From Edolisoma coerulescens (lineage: Eukaryota; Chordata; Aves; Passeriformes; Campephagidae): DNA of 64,000 nucleotides. The notes under the pieces were generated by a model that was not told the DNA's origin, searched no databases, and saw only the letters and a program-made list of their open reading frames with translations. The position numbers and the translations under genes were made by a program. Below are positions 1 to 11,700 of the stretch, one piece after another (the stretch's first letter is position 1; each line of letters begins with the position of its first letter). The stretch is taken from the NCBI GenBank assembly GCA_013397115.1, contig VWZW01002314.1, positions 1,120,090-1,184,089 on the forward strand, in the 5' to 3' direction.

Positions 1-1650
1 CTGAAAAAGACATCTGTAAAAGATGCTTTAGAAAGAAAACAGAAGTCAAAGCAAGTGGGAAAAAAAATAGACTAAAAACTTAAAAACGCAAGCAACTTTA
101 AATCACAAAAAAAAGAAAGGGAAGAGTCCTGTTCCTCTTTCTGCTGGGAGGTGGGCTTTGCCCACAGAGAAGTTAGTTGGGATGTTATAGTTGTGGCAAT
201 AGATACAGCATTTTCAATACTTCTTTGTGGCAAAGAGGGGGGAAAAAAAAAGCAATCAAACCCTCCTGCTGCCTGAGGCATGCTCCTGAGCAAAACCCAA
301 CTCCTTAGGCTTGGGTCAGGGAAGACAGGATTTGGCTCAACAGGATGCATGAGTGGATTAACATGACAAATTAACTGTTAATCCGAGTAGTAGCCAACTA
401 TTAATAAACTCCTCATGAACACTACCTTAGTGGTTTGAACTCTTAGCTCCTGGGGTGTTTTGAGTTTGGAGGGTGGATAAGAACTAGTCCCCTGTCAGAG
501 GCACATGTAGTGGTCATCTGCGTGAACAGATACAGGTAAGTCCATCCCACAGCCTTCATAAAGGCATTGCATTCAGTAAGAACATGGACAAGGCACTTCA
601 GATTTTGGATCTGAAAGAAAGAAGCTATTTTGGTAGGGATAATGAGTTGGAGGGAAGTGCTCACAGACGGGCACCTTATCCATATTGGCATAGTAGCCAC
701 TAGCTTTTAATGGTTTTCCTCTGGAGAGCTCTGACTAGCTTGTTTTTTAAAAGCCCCACAAACTATTACCCTTATATTTGTTAACAATTGGCTATCAAAT
801 CAGTAAAAAGTATTTTAGATATCATTGGCAGATTTCCTTTACTCCTTTGGAAATGTGAGAGGAACTAGTCTGACAATTCCCTGAATCCACCTCTATTTTA
901 CTTGTTTGCAAGTTTACTTTTCTTGCAGTCAGTGGAAAATCTCCAGGAATATAACTAGAGAAAAAGGGATTTCAACCACACTAATTTAAGTTCAAGTTTT
1001 CCAATTTATATTGGTACGAGGAGAAAAAAGATTGCAAATAATACTTTAATAATAAGCTTTAGTTCCAAGGGCTTATTTAATTTAAATAATTTAATTTTAA
1101 TTTAAATGAAAAAGAACAACAGGTATGTGACTCAAGTGCCAACAAAAACAGGTACCTAGCTTGGACATAATTGCACAAGTAAATCTACTTTTGCTTTTAT
1201 TGAGTGCTTGGCTCTATCAGTTTAATGAGAATTTTATTTGAGTGATGACTGCAGGACTAGGTCCTCCATCTCTAATGACTAAATGTCTCAGATATGTTTT
1301 GGTCTTACAGATAGTTTTCATCCCTGCATCTCTGTATATTTACATTAGAAAGCTTTTATTGTCCAATAAAAAAAGTATGCCAAATTTTGCCTGAACACTT
1401 AAAGTATAAAATGCTGCAGAGAAATTCATAGCCTGTATTATGATAGGGAGTTTTTCATTTGTACAGTAAAATATTTTTAAAATTACACTTTAAACAATGT
1501 ATATTTATAAGGGAGGGCCTTTGCTTGTTTTTTAAATTCAAAAGGATTCAAGAATTGCACTGTTCTCAAGACTTCAAGCATTTGGTTTTTTTCCCATGGT
1601 GTAGGAAACCTTGGTAAAGGATTGTAATTAAACTATTCTAATTTTATTTT
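1..1650. other. AT-rich non-coding DNA, no gene recognised
   Basis: Single-copy AT-rich sequence. Short open frames on both strands are below 100 codons and resemble no protein family I know. No interspersed repeat, RNA gene or promoter structure was recognised. Confidence 0.7.
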
Positions 1651-1780
1651 AAAAAAGAAAAAAAAAGGGGGAAAAAAAAAGAAAAGATAAAAATGAAAGA
1701 AAGAAGATTCCTTGTTGAAAAAAAACCCCAACAAAAAACCAAAAACAAAAAAACCCACAATCAAACCAAAACCCCAAACT
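1651..1780. repeat. A-rich low-complexity tract
   Basis: A long run of A interrupted by G, then by C, grading from AAAG-like to AAAC-like units. It gives rise to a spurious lysine/proline-rich open frame. No retroposon body was recognised immediately 5' of it, so it is called simple low-complexity DNA rather than a poly(A) tail. Confidence 0.8.
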
Positions 1781-2269
1781 CAACAGGGTTGCAAGAGAAG
1801 AACAAGAGTAAAAGTTCATTTCAACATAGTGATTTATAGGGAAAGGCTCAGCAGCTTACATAAAACCAAAAGGGGAAGTGGTCGAACATTGGGTCAAATC
1901 TCCATTCACATGTTTTGTAATAAAAGGCTGACTGTAGCCTTTGAGCCTTGCTTCCAGTCACAGACAATGGCAATTGCAGAGCAAGACTAATAACAGGATT
2001 TAGCATAAATCCACCACAGGAAGTGAACAGTTGTACTGGCAAATAATTAACCAGGGAACTTTTTATGGCAACATCAGGATGCTCTCTGTGCTTTAAAGCA
2101 TTGTCTGCAATTGTGATCAGGAAAAAAAAAAACCTCACTTCTCCTTCCTTGTAGAAGACTTTTACTAGTAGATCATGTTTTACAACATTTTAATAATTTT
2201 TCTCCTTATTCTAATTTAGTTGCAATAGTGTAAGTATTGAATTTGCATTTGAAGGGTTTTCAAAAATGT
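1781..2269. other. non-coding DNA, nothing recognised
   Basis: Single-copy sequence. The open frames on both strands are short and shaped by the neighbouring A-rich tract. Confidence 0.6.
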
Positions 2270-2305
2270 TCTTTTCTTTTCTTTTTCTTTTTTTTCTTTT
2301 TTCCC
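2270..2305. repeat. T/C-rich tract
   Basis: About 36 bases of pyrimidines, mainly TTTTC units. It is not followed by a convincing AG-exon boundary, so it is treated as simple sequence. Confidence 0.75.
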
Positions 2306-3005
2306 TCACTGATGCTTTTTATTGCAAGGTAAATTGTGTTTATTTTGCATGGCTAACAAGTGGGTTCAAAGCAACACTTTGATCTTGAACCCCTGCCAGA
2401 TTCCAAGAGCTGAAAGCCCCCCTGTGCAGTAAAGTAGACCTGTACTCACAAAGCCTGGCTAATTTGCAAAGGAATGTCAAAATTACTGGCACAGCTGACT
2501 ACTGTGGTGGAGTACAGTCTATAGTTTTTCTAATGAATGGAGATCTGCTTTTCTCTTTATATTTACTTGTCACTTGATAGAAAATTATTTTTGAGTTCTC
2601 TAGAAAAGGAATTTCTGTCATTGCATTAAAACAAACAAGCAAACAAAATTAAAAAAATTTAAAAACCAGACCAGCTTCTGTGAAATCTTTACTTTTCATA
2701 AGAGATAATCTTCTGGTAGCCAGTGCAATTAGATCTGAAGAAAGCAGTTTATCAGTTCCTTTGCATTTTACAAAACTGCAAAGAATTCAAAGAATTTTAG
2801 ATAGGGAAGAATATGCAGATTCTATGTAAGTGCTCTGAATACATTTCTATACCTTCTAAATACATTTCTATCCCTTTTGTCTCCATCAGTTCTGCCTAGT
2901 GAGAATGATATTCCTTCTCTTGGAAGTGAGATATATTAATGAAACTCTGAACAAAACTCCATTTCATTTCCATTGCCTTTATGTATCTACTTCCTAGACC
3001 CTGGA
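2306..3005. other. non-coding DNA, nothing recognised
   Basis: Mixed single-copy sequence. I saw no open frame with protein-like character and no repeat that I recognise. Confidence 0.6.
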
Positions 3006-3175
3006 CAAAAAAAAAAAAAANNNNNNNNNNNNNNNNAAAAAAAAAGCAAGCCCAAACAAACAATCAAGCAAAAAAACCCCCCAAAACTCAAACCAACCCG
3101 AAAACAAAGAAAAAAAAATCAATCAAACCAACAACCTCCCCAAATAAAACAAACAAACAAACAAACAAACAAAGC
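3006..3175. repeat. A-rich / (AAAC)n low-complexity repeat containing an assembly gap
   Basis: Poly(A), then a gap, more poly(A), C-interrupted A-rich sequence, and finally a clean (AAAC)n microsatellite at about 3147-3172. Lysine/glutamine/proline-rich translations across it are artefacts of composition. The true length of the tract is uncertain because of the gap. Confidence 0.85.
3021..3036. other. assembly gap (16 Ns)
   Basis: Sixteen N characters inside a homopolymeric A tract, a typical place for sequencing or assembly to fail. Confidence 0.98.
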
Positions 3176-3694
3176 TCCCAGCCAAACCACCTGTGAGGAG
3201 ACTGTTTCCCTAATGTACTAACTCAGAAATCAAGAAACCAGAAGTATTTAAGATGGAGTAGAAATTTCATGCTCAATTGTTTGGTATGTGCATCACTAGT
3301 CTACTTCAGTGAAGAAAAGCAATGACAAAATCGCTGGATGCTGAATCACAATGGAACTTGAGAAACAGATGTCCAGAACTGCACAGTGGTTGTCTGTAAA
3401 CCTGAATCTGGCTCTGTAGAGGCCAAGGAGGGGGCAAGGTACCTCAAATCTCCTAAGGACTGCAAATCATGACTGCAGTGATCAGCTGGATGCTCAGCCT
3501 GCACCATGGGATACAGGAAAGAAAGAAAATACCTACAAAGCTTCCATGCCTTTCAGGATTTAGACTGTCTGTTCAGCTGCTAGTGAAACTGTAGTGTATT
3601 CCTGTATAGGGCTTTTTTTTTCTTTTTTTTCTTTTGTGTAAATAGGCAACATTCACAAACGGATGGAGAAAGGAAATAATATTGGCTATAATGT
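3176..3694. other. non-coding DNA with a short T-rich tract
   Basis: Single-copy sequence. A T-rich run interrupted by C lies at about 3612-3635. No gene was recognised. Confidence 0.6.
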
Positions 3695-3880
3695 CACAAG
3701 TAAGGAACTGAGGCACAGAAAAATTACCAACAGGATTTTCAGAAGGATTAAAGCAGCATGACTTTATTGACTGTGCTGCATTAACATCAAATGTGGTTTG
3801 ACCCTCAGTGATTTCTTCAAAGTAAGACTAGAAGCAGAACAGGAACCAAACCCAGGTCAATACTCAAGCCACAAAACCAT
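3695..3880 (+). repeat. MIR-like SINE remnant (degraded)
   Basis: Two blocks resemble the MIR consensus in the right order. One is at about 3700-3727, containing GGAACTGAGGCACAG, and matches the conserved core. The other is at about 3830-3880, containing GAAGCAG and ACCAAACCCAGG, and resembles the tRNA-unrelated 3' part. About 100 bases between them do not match well, so there may be an insertion or heavy decay. MIR is an ancient tRNA-derived SINE found across amniotes. Assigned by eye; a coincidental resemblance of one block is possible. Confidence 0.5.
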
Positions 3881-4985
3881 AATTACTCTCCTTATTTCTT
3901 TTCTATATTTAGGAGGGAAAAAAAATGACACATGTGCCTGTAGGGTGACCTGTCATGCTGTTAAGTCTCTACTTATGCAACTTCAGTCCCTCTCACTTTA
4001 ACTAACTCTAATTTTGAATGCTGTCTTTGGCATTCTGCCTTGGACTTCTCACGAGGGTTTTTTTTGTGGTATTTTTTTCTTTATTTTCTTCCTCTTTTGA
4101 GAAGGGAGAGAGTAAATGTGAATAATTATTTCTCCATAAAGAACAGAGCTTTTGCAGTCACATTTGGTGTCACTGTCATTTCTTGCTTTTTTAAACTTTA
4201 GACTAAACCCATGATATTTATACTATGAAAGTCCCTAAGAGGTTCGAAGTGAATCATTCATTTGAGCTTCCAGCAAGAAGTCATATTTTTTAATGTTCTG
4301 TTTATGGGACTTGTTTTCTGTGTTGTTTTGTTTGCATTCTTGGAGAATTATGCTATGAACACTAAAATTAGTCATTTCATTTTTTGGATGATTCATACAA
4401 GATATCTAGATCAAACTCGGAATTGAATAAAATAATTTTGAAAAAGATATATTTGTCTCAGGATAGTTATAGAAATATAATATCCATTCAAGGGGAATGT
4501 GTACAGTGTACAAGTTCTGGAATGCAGTATATAGTCTATCTACATACTTGGAGAGGAAGAAAACAGAGAAGTCATTCAAGGGATGGAGAATAGGGTCAGA
4601 TTTTGAATTCAAAATTCACCCACAAGCTTGTATCTGCAGCAGTAAGTAAATCAATAACAGTATAGCTGTTCTGCCGTGTTTTATGGCTAGCACTGTTTGT
4701 GAAGACTGAAGTGCAGCTTTCTTCTATTGACTGCAATTTTATGTATAAAAGCATGTTTTCCTCAGCATGTAAGGTTTATATCTATAAATTCAGATTTATA
4801 TTTACCTGCATAATAAATTATTATTATTATTTTATATGACAAATTATAGATAAAAGTGGCACATCAAATGCAGGAAGAAAGATTCTTATGTTGCTCATTG
4901 TATTAGCATTAATTATTAATTTTTAATTTATGTCAGCTGAATTTTTCTGGAGTGACTGTGTTGGAATAAAAAATGTGGAGTTCCG
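3881..4985. other. AT-rich non-coding DNA
   Basis: AT-rich single-copy sequence with a short (ATT)n run near 4815-4835. Open frames are under 70 codons and unrecognised. Confidence 0.6.
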
Positions 4986-5009
4986 TGAAAAAAAAAGAAT
5001 TTTTTTTCA
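4986..5009. repeat. short poly(A)/poly(T) inverted repeat
   Basis: A perfect 10-base inverted repeat: TG followed by eight As, a four-base AGAA spacer, then eight Ts followed by CA. It can fold as a hairpin but consists of homopolymer, so chance is a reasonable explanation. Confidence 0.8.
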
Positions 5010-8000
5010 TAATTTCTTTCATGATTAAATGCATCTGCAATAAGAAATCATAATTGAGAATTTTTAAGATAAGGTTCCAAAGAAAATGCTTCTCTATGAT
5101 ATAGGAAAAAATATTTTTATAATAATTTGTAAAAAAAAAGTTAAATGATTGCTAATGAAGTTTGTAGGTGACAAAAAAATCCCAACAGAATGGTAAGTGT
5201 CAGGACAGTTCATCTAAAGTGTCCCCTGCACCCTTTGATAAGTCAAGCAGAAATAATATATATTATGGAATATTAGGACAAACAGTTCAGGCCACACTTT
5301 AGGCCTGAATGAGAAAATATTTCAGTCATTGTTATCTAAGAAAGGACCACAGTAGAAAAAGACTTAAAATTATTCTGGAATTTATGAGCAGGAAATATGA
5401 AGTAGGTGTAAGGGAATCATATTACCTCTGGTGCAACTATTACTGCAACCCTGAGTCCAGACCCAGAATCCACACCTGAAGGATGTTATTGCACTGGAGG
5501 GAGCATGCACCAGAGACAAGACAAATACAGAAAAGGACAAATAAGTACGAATTGGAAACTGTGTGTTATTGCTAAAGATTTAACGAGGTCACATTTATAG
5601 CAGAGGGATTTTCAGAACTGCATGAAGTGAAAGGTCGACAAGAGACAGCCTTGAAATACAATGTGTTGTTTAAAAGCAGTGGCAGTTATGCCCCAAGATA
5701 AAGCTCTCTAACACTTGCAATATACAACATCTGTAACACGAGATTTGAAGGTTCTCACAGCACAACTGGTGGGGTGGAAGCAGGTATCAATCCAGGAGGA
5801 CCCCACAGCTCCAGTGAAGAGGTCACACAGATTATCACCACAGGCCAGCAGCCCAGTGCAGCCAGCTGATGCGCATGTGTGTGCTCAGAGTAATAGTTGT
5901 GCAAAACCTGAAGGATGAAGATTCCTCTGTGTTGTCTCTTCTCTCTTTGCACAGAAAAAGTGATCATTGCATCCTGGACATGGGAATGAGGGTCTCAGGT
6001 ACATTAAGCAGGACCTCCAGTCACTTTAATCACTTTGTCTAATTGTCAGTAGAGAGGAACAAGGATCTTCACAGGGCAACTTATTCCATCCTGGTAAGTG
6101 TCAAAGCTAGACAAGAATGCTTCACTCAGATATTGACTTACCACAGAAAAGAAGGTAGAATGAGTTGTGTATATAATGAATAACAGTTACATAAGTCCAG
6201 CTGCTGATATCCTCAATGAAGAGAGAAATAAGCACTTTTCAGACTCAATTCCTCTGGTCTGCTTTGGATATGTTCTCTAAAACAAAATTAATCATGTGGA
6301 AGAATTATATAACTGGAGTATTGAAAACTAGTTTCCCCTGTATATAACTGCATTTTAACACATTACCTTCACATTAGATACCTGAAATTTAAAATACTAC
6401 ATGTAAAGACTACAAATCACACCAAACATGAAATTATTTTTACTTTTAGGTCTTTGTCTTCAGGACATGGGTGGTAGCAAAGAGAAAACAGTGAACAAAA
6501 CTCACAGAAGAAGGGGAGGGAAACCACAGAAGAGTGGCTTTACCTCTATAAAAGAAGAATTAATGACTCAGAATGATACAGAAGGTGGAAAAAAATGAAA
6601 TAAAATTCTTCCTGTGAACCTTCACTCCAAGACAAGTCAACATTAACATGTTTTTGTTTGACAATCTTTGCATGCGCTGACAGCCATCAAGATGCATTCA
6701 CAATAATTGTTAGGAATTGGCATTGAGCCCTGAAATACATGAAGGAAAATTAGTTAAAAATTTTAAAGAAATGGTGCTGAAAATAAAAGCATGTAATTGG
6801 CAAAACTAGGAGGAAAAGGTAAACAGAGAATTGCTGTTTTTCTCTTGAAACTGTTATAGTCAGACTCATTCCATTTGTCATATACTTTATTTTAGGTTTG
6901 TTAGCAATCTCATGGTCTGGTCTTACACAAAACCTTAGTTTAGAAACTCCTCAAGTGGATTCTGACAAAACAGGTCAGCATTATGAAAAAATTCCACCCT
7001 GAAAATTTACTTAGCATTGAAGAAGGGGACTGAATATTAGTGAATAATCTTTTTCTGAAGTATTAAATTCAGTAGCAAAGAAAGCAAAATATCTTTGAGG
7101 CTATAGTAAATAAGCATTTCTGTAAACTAAGAAGCTGTGTAGTCTAACTGATTATATACATTTCAAAACTAGAGACTGACTGTGAATTGGAAGCATCAGG
7201 ATCATTCCTTGGCTCTGAGACCACCTGGCATGTAAGAGCCCACAACTATATCACCTAACTCTCTTATTCTTTAAAACTCCATTCCTCACCCGTTCGGAGT
7301 TGCTAACTCTCCAACCAGGCCCAGAAGCTGTGTTGGAGGATTCTGTCACGGGAAAAAACTACGACAGCAGCAGTTCTGGCAAAGCAACAGTATGGCTGAC
7401 TGCAGTTCCAAGCACAGGTTCTTTAATTTATCAGTATAAAATGCATTATTAGAGCCCAGTGCTCTTAACAATCACTGCCACACAAGTTGTTACTTCCATA
7501 CACACTGGTGATTTCTACAAGGAGTGATTGGGCTGGGTCTAAGAGTAAGATAAGCTATGTGAGTATGTTTGCATGGCCAAGACCGTGCAGCTCTGAGCTT
7601 GTCCCAGGCACAGTGAGCAGAAATTAAATGCTGTAGCTTCTATGTTTGTGGAAAGAGGAGGGGAGGGGGAGGGCAAGACGAAAGGCACATATACATATAT
7701 CTCTATCTGNCACAACTTATGAAAAAACACATTTTTAAATGGTAAGGAACACAAATCATAGGGAAAGCAAAGACTAAGGCTTGTATTTCAGCTAGTATAT
7801 TTCTTTACCTCTGAATTGGTTCTCTTGAGACACTGTTCTGTAGGTTAATAATCCTCACGATTAGAGAGTGTTTTCCTGATATTTCACCTAATTATATCCA
7901 TCCATAATCTCTTCCCCAAAACCTCTTGTCATTTTACGTCTTTGGCATCCTCTACAGAAGTCTTTTCTTTCAGCTTGGTCTTTCAGCTAAACAAGCCTTT

Positions 8001-9221
8001 TCAGCTCAGTAGCTGGCTACGTAATACCCCATATAACTGCAATCCAAATCTGCAAATTGCTGAGCAGCTCCAAATTTCCTTAATTTATAAAAGGCAGTGA
8101 AGGTTCTTACCTTTTCACAACCTAATGCTCACAACTAATAAAAATATAAACATTTTAAATAAACAAAATATTCAGCCTTGCTGCGTGTGTAAAATATCTA
8201 AACACATAAACTGGTTTCTTTCCAGCACTCTCTTGTTCCTAGAAAACACAGAATTACACTTTTGGTAATAATTATTATAGAATATTTCCTTTCAGGAAAG
8301 TCTGTATCTACAGTGTGTATGTTCTGGGAAGAATATAGTTTACTTTGATAATTTTCTGGGAAGACAGGTCCTTTAATTTTGAATGTTCAAAAATAAATCT
8401 TTCACTAATACTTACAGGTCCAATTATGTGCGGGTGAATGCCACAAGTCCTGGGATAGATTCTTACATATGCCAGCTTCCACAAATTAAAGACTCTTACT
8501 TTAGTAGCACACTAAAGCTGCAGTATCTTGAAAAAAAAGTGACTATAATTTTCTTAGATGTTGTTCAGCCACCACTAAAAGCCCTTTTCTCCTGTTTCTG
8601 TTATACTGCCTGTACTAGAGAATAAAGCTGTTCCCAGTGAAGGTCTTAAGGTACATTGCTTTTCCATTGTTTTTAGACATCTAAAGAGAACAGGCTGCAA
8701 GCTCTGTCCTTACGGGATGTGGGGACACAGTCACTTAGTGCCTCTAAAAGATAAGCCATGTGTTTTGAAAGAAAAAGCCAAACAGCTAAAAATAAAGGTG
8801 CATCTGCATTAAATGTGCATTAAACTTCTTAGATTTCTTCTCTTCTTTAGACTTTTGGCAAACTACACAAAAGAACTCCTTCTCATGTCAAACAGAATAC
8901 CTTCTGGAGTTTCCTGCTCAAGAGCTGTAAGTGAAGGCAGTGTTTGCTATAAATTTGTATTCCCATAATTAAGAGTGTAGAAAATGCTTCCAAGATGGTG
9001 ACTAATTCCAGACAAAAGATGAGAAGCCTCTAAAGTTTTTTAGGAATCTGATGATGGCAAAGTTGAGACTTTTCACGACTCCAACCTCTACCAGATAGAC
9101 CCCTAACCACTCAGAATCTTGGAAACACTTGGTGTAAATACATGATGAACTCAATGGTGTATTGTGTTTATGTATTCAGGACTGACAGAAAAAGTGGACG
9201 AACACTCAGGTAACAGAGCCT
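5010..9221. other. single-copy non-coding DNA
   Basis: About 4.2 kb with no recognisable exon, RNA gene or interspersed repeat. A single N is at 7710. A short G-rich run lies at about 7656-7674. Open frames are below 81 codons. Confidence 0.6.
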
Positions 9222-9507
9222 GCTGCCAATGACACAAAATTTTTGAGGACAGTCAAAGCTGACTGAGTAGAAATGTAGCAGGATCACAGGGTAATAGGGT
9301 TTCTGAGGAACAAAATATCAGATGAAATTCAATCTGAGTAAGCAGAAGGAAACATAGAAGGAGAAAAATAAACCTAACTAAATATACACTTTCAACTACA
9401 TATTATCACCCAGGAAAGAAACATTGGAGTCATTACAGATAGATTTAAAACAATCTTTAAGTATTAGTGGCTATAGAAATGTAATTTTAATGTTATAAAA
9501 GATGAGG
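9222..9507 (+). repeat. ancient CR1 LINE fragment, reverse-transcriptase end (plus strand)
   Basis: The sequence follows the internal 3' part of an old CR1 ORF2. At about 9225-9263 it reads as Ala-Asn-Asp-Thr-Lys followed by Phe-Leu-Arg-Thr-Val-Lys-Ala-Asp, then a stop. This matches the CR1 region around the catalytic Phe-Ala-Asp-Asp motif, with the first Asp changed to Asn. Further matching blocks follow in order, including ATGAAATTCAATCTGAG at about 9323-9339 and TTGGAGTCATTACAGATAG at about 9424-9442. It has many stops and indels and no recognised CR1 3' terminus, so it is a long-dead fragment. Divergence is much higher than in the CR1 fragments near 44 and 54 kb. Confidence 0.75.
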
Positions 9508-9679
9508 AAAAAAAAAAAATAAAAACATCCACATGCTATGTTATAAATCAACATCATAGTCCCATTTGGACAATTCTTCTGAATCTGCTCACCTGCCTCA
9601 TAAACACCATGGCAAAAAATAGCAGCCACAAAATTAAAATAAAATAAATAAAATCAAAGAATGAAATTCTTTTTTGATT
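9508..9679. other. AT-rich non-coding DNA
   Basis: A short spacer between the CR1 relic and the pyrimidine repeat. Nothing recognised. Confidence 0.5.
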
Positions 9680-9752
9680 CTTCTCCTTTCCCCTTTCCCC
9701 TTTCCTTTCCTTTCCTCTTTCCTNGCCTTGCCTTGCCTTGCCTTTCCCTTCC
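9680..9752. repeat. pyrimidine-rich compound microsatellite
   Basis: Units of CCCTTT and CCTTT are followed by (CCTTG)n at about 9725-9742 and then CCCTTCC. One unresolved base is at 9724. Open frames crossing it on both strands are repeat artefacts. Confidence 0.9.
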
Positions 9753-10749
9753 TCACATTGCTGAAATTTGTCACCACAGGAAGACAAGGACGCAAATGTG
9801 CAGTTGGATACAACTGCTAAAAAAAGTTGTGGAGGACAGATGCTTGTCCTCTGATTCCTCTGATTCAGGAAATCCCTTAACCGCAGAAAGGGAATACTCT
9901 TACTGTATATTTTCTGTTTCCTTATACTTCCTCACTAGGCACTGTTCCCATTGATTCCCAATTTGTACATAAGAGTTTCATTGCTCCAGGCTGGTGCCTG
10001 ACTGTATATTTGGGCCAAGTGAAGAAAATATGGACCTTATAGAAATTGTTAAAATGTTTGGCTTTGGATTGCATAGTCTGTCTCCAGCACATACTCCATG
10101 ATCACAAGACTGCCTTTCCAATGCTGTCTTCTTCACAACTGAGCAGACCCTGGACACCATCTCCGCAAGGAGCTGAGGGCCTTCTTTATTTCCCTTTACT
10201 AAGAGTGCTATTTCAGCTGTCCACAGGCTCAGCCGCTCAGTGGCGAGATATAACAAAGATGGATTTGGGTAATGAGAAACAAAGACAAATATTAAAACTG
10301 TCTTCTTCATCCTTCTCTCAGGCTCAGCATCAATCCTCCAGTTAATATTCCTCTACCCTCCCCGAGTGTCACAGGCCCAGGATAGAGGAGAGTATGGTCA
10401 GTAGGTAGCAGTTTCTCTCTTCTGCTCCCTTCCACTCATGTTCTTTCCCTGCACCAGTGCAGGCTCTCCATGGGCTGGGGTGAATGAGGCACATCCTATC
10501 ATCTGGAGCTCAGAGAAAGGCATACCTGGATTGTCTGGCAAAGGAACTCTTGGAAGGTCACTAGAAGGTCCCATCTACCAGCTGCTGTTGTAGACATGAT
10601 GTTAGAATAACGTACTTTAAGTCTCAATAAATAACCTAACTAATATGAATATTGTTTAGATACAGAACTCTCATTTTCTAAGACTATGTTTTGTTAGAAA
10701 ACAGACTATACATATGTTTGAAAGATAAGAAAAATGTCACCAAATCATC
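9753..10749. other. non-coding DNA with overlapping open frames, unrecognised
   Basis: Open frames of about 100 codons overlap on the two strands between 9978 and 10345, but neither resembles a known family. Opposed overlapping frames of similar length in non-repetitive DNA are usual chance products. No splice structure was recognised. Confidence 0.5.
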
Positions 10750-10750
10750 T

Positions 10751-10782
<32 letters not shown>

Positions 10783-10800
10783 TGAATATGTATATATATA
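10750..10800. repeat. (TA)n microsatellite with CA interruption
   Basis: About 51 bases of alternating TA with a short ACAC interruption and a TATGAATATG interruption near the 3' end. Confidence 0.95.
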
Positions 10801-11650
10801 GCCAACTCATTGTCTATTAATAAAATAGGATGATTTTTTCAGATAAAACTCTTGCCCTAAAGATGATTGTCTCAATAAGGTTTTCATCAGACCACCTTTA
10901 TTAGCCTTTCCTCACGAAATAAGAAGCTGTTCTATCAACACAGCTAGAGATGCAGGGAGAAAGTTAACATGTCCTTTTGGAGCAAGTCTTCTAATCTGAC
11001 TGCTGGATCATTTAAGCCACCTGTTATTTGGTCCCTGACCTTGCCGTGAGAAATTGCTTAGTAGTTGGTTGCAGATTGCCATTGGCAAACATGCTGAAAG
11101 TGTACTCAGAGAGTGGTTGTTGATTAATTATGCATACTTCATGTCACTGAGATCTCTGAGCATGTCAGAGGGCTGGAGACAGAAGGAGGTGTATGGTTTC
11201 TGATTTTCTCTAGTACATAACATTCTCAGTTTGCACAAACAGAAGGGTCAATTCACCTTGATGTTTTTAACAAAACTTGCAGATGATATGTTTATAGATG
11301 AAAAACTCAAAAAGCTTATGTGAAATTACTGTTTAGAAGTAGGCATGAGGAGTGCTTAAATTAACATTATTTGTGAGCTGTTAGCTGTGCAAGGGAAAGC
11401 TGAACTTTATAAGGAAAAGGTATCATTCATTATCTTTAGACTGAGGATCTGTGGAATTTTTGTTTATTTTTTTCCTTGTATGGAAGTCCAGCTTTGCTCC
11501 AATATGGGATCCTGAATATTTTGAGCTCAAAAAGTAGTTACTCAGTAACCAGAATGGAAATCAAACCTGTGAGTTAGACACCTAACATCTCCAGACTACC
11601 GACCATGGATGAACAAAATATTCTCAAGGTGAAGGAATGAGTGTATTATA

Positions 11651-11652
<2 letters not shown>
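10801..11652. other. non-coding DNA, nothing recognised
   Basis: Single-copy sequence between two dinucleotide microsatellites. No gene or interspersed repeat was recognised. Confidence 0.6.

Positions 11653-11700
<48 letters not shown>
11653..11700. repeat. (AC)19(AT)5 microsatellite
   Basis: A perfect run of about 19 AC units is followed directly by five AT units. It is uninterrupted and therefore likely to be length-polymorphic. Confidence 0.97.

Noticed and set aside
2973..3221. Lysine/glutamine/proline-rich open frames
   Set aside because: They are translations of an A-rich repeat across an assembly gap.
6050..6110. A CR1-like phrase (GGGCAACTTATTCCATC)
   Set aside because: Only one short block matches and nothing follows in the expected order.
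11560..11605. MIR tail-like sequence
   Set aside because: The similarity is limited to a few words without the conserved core.
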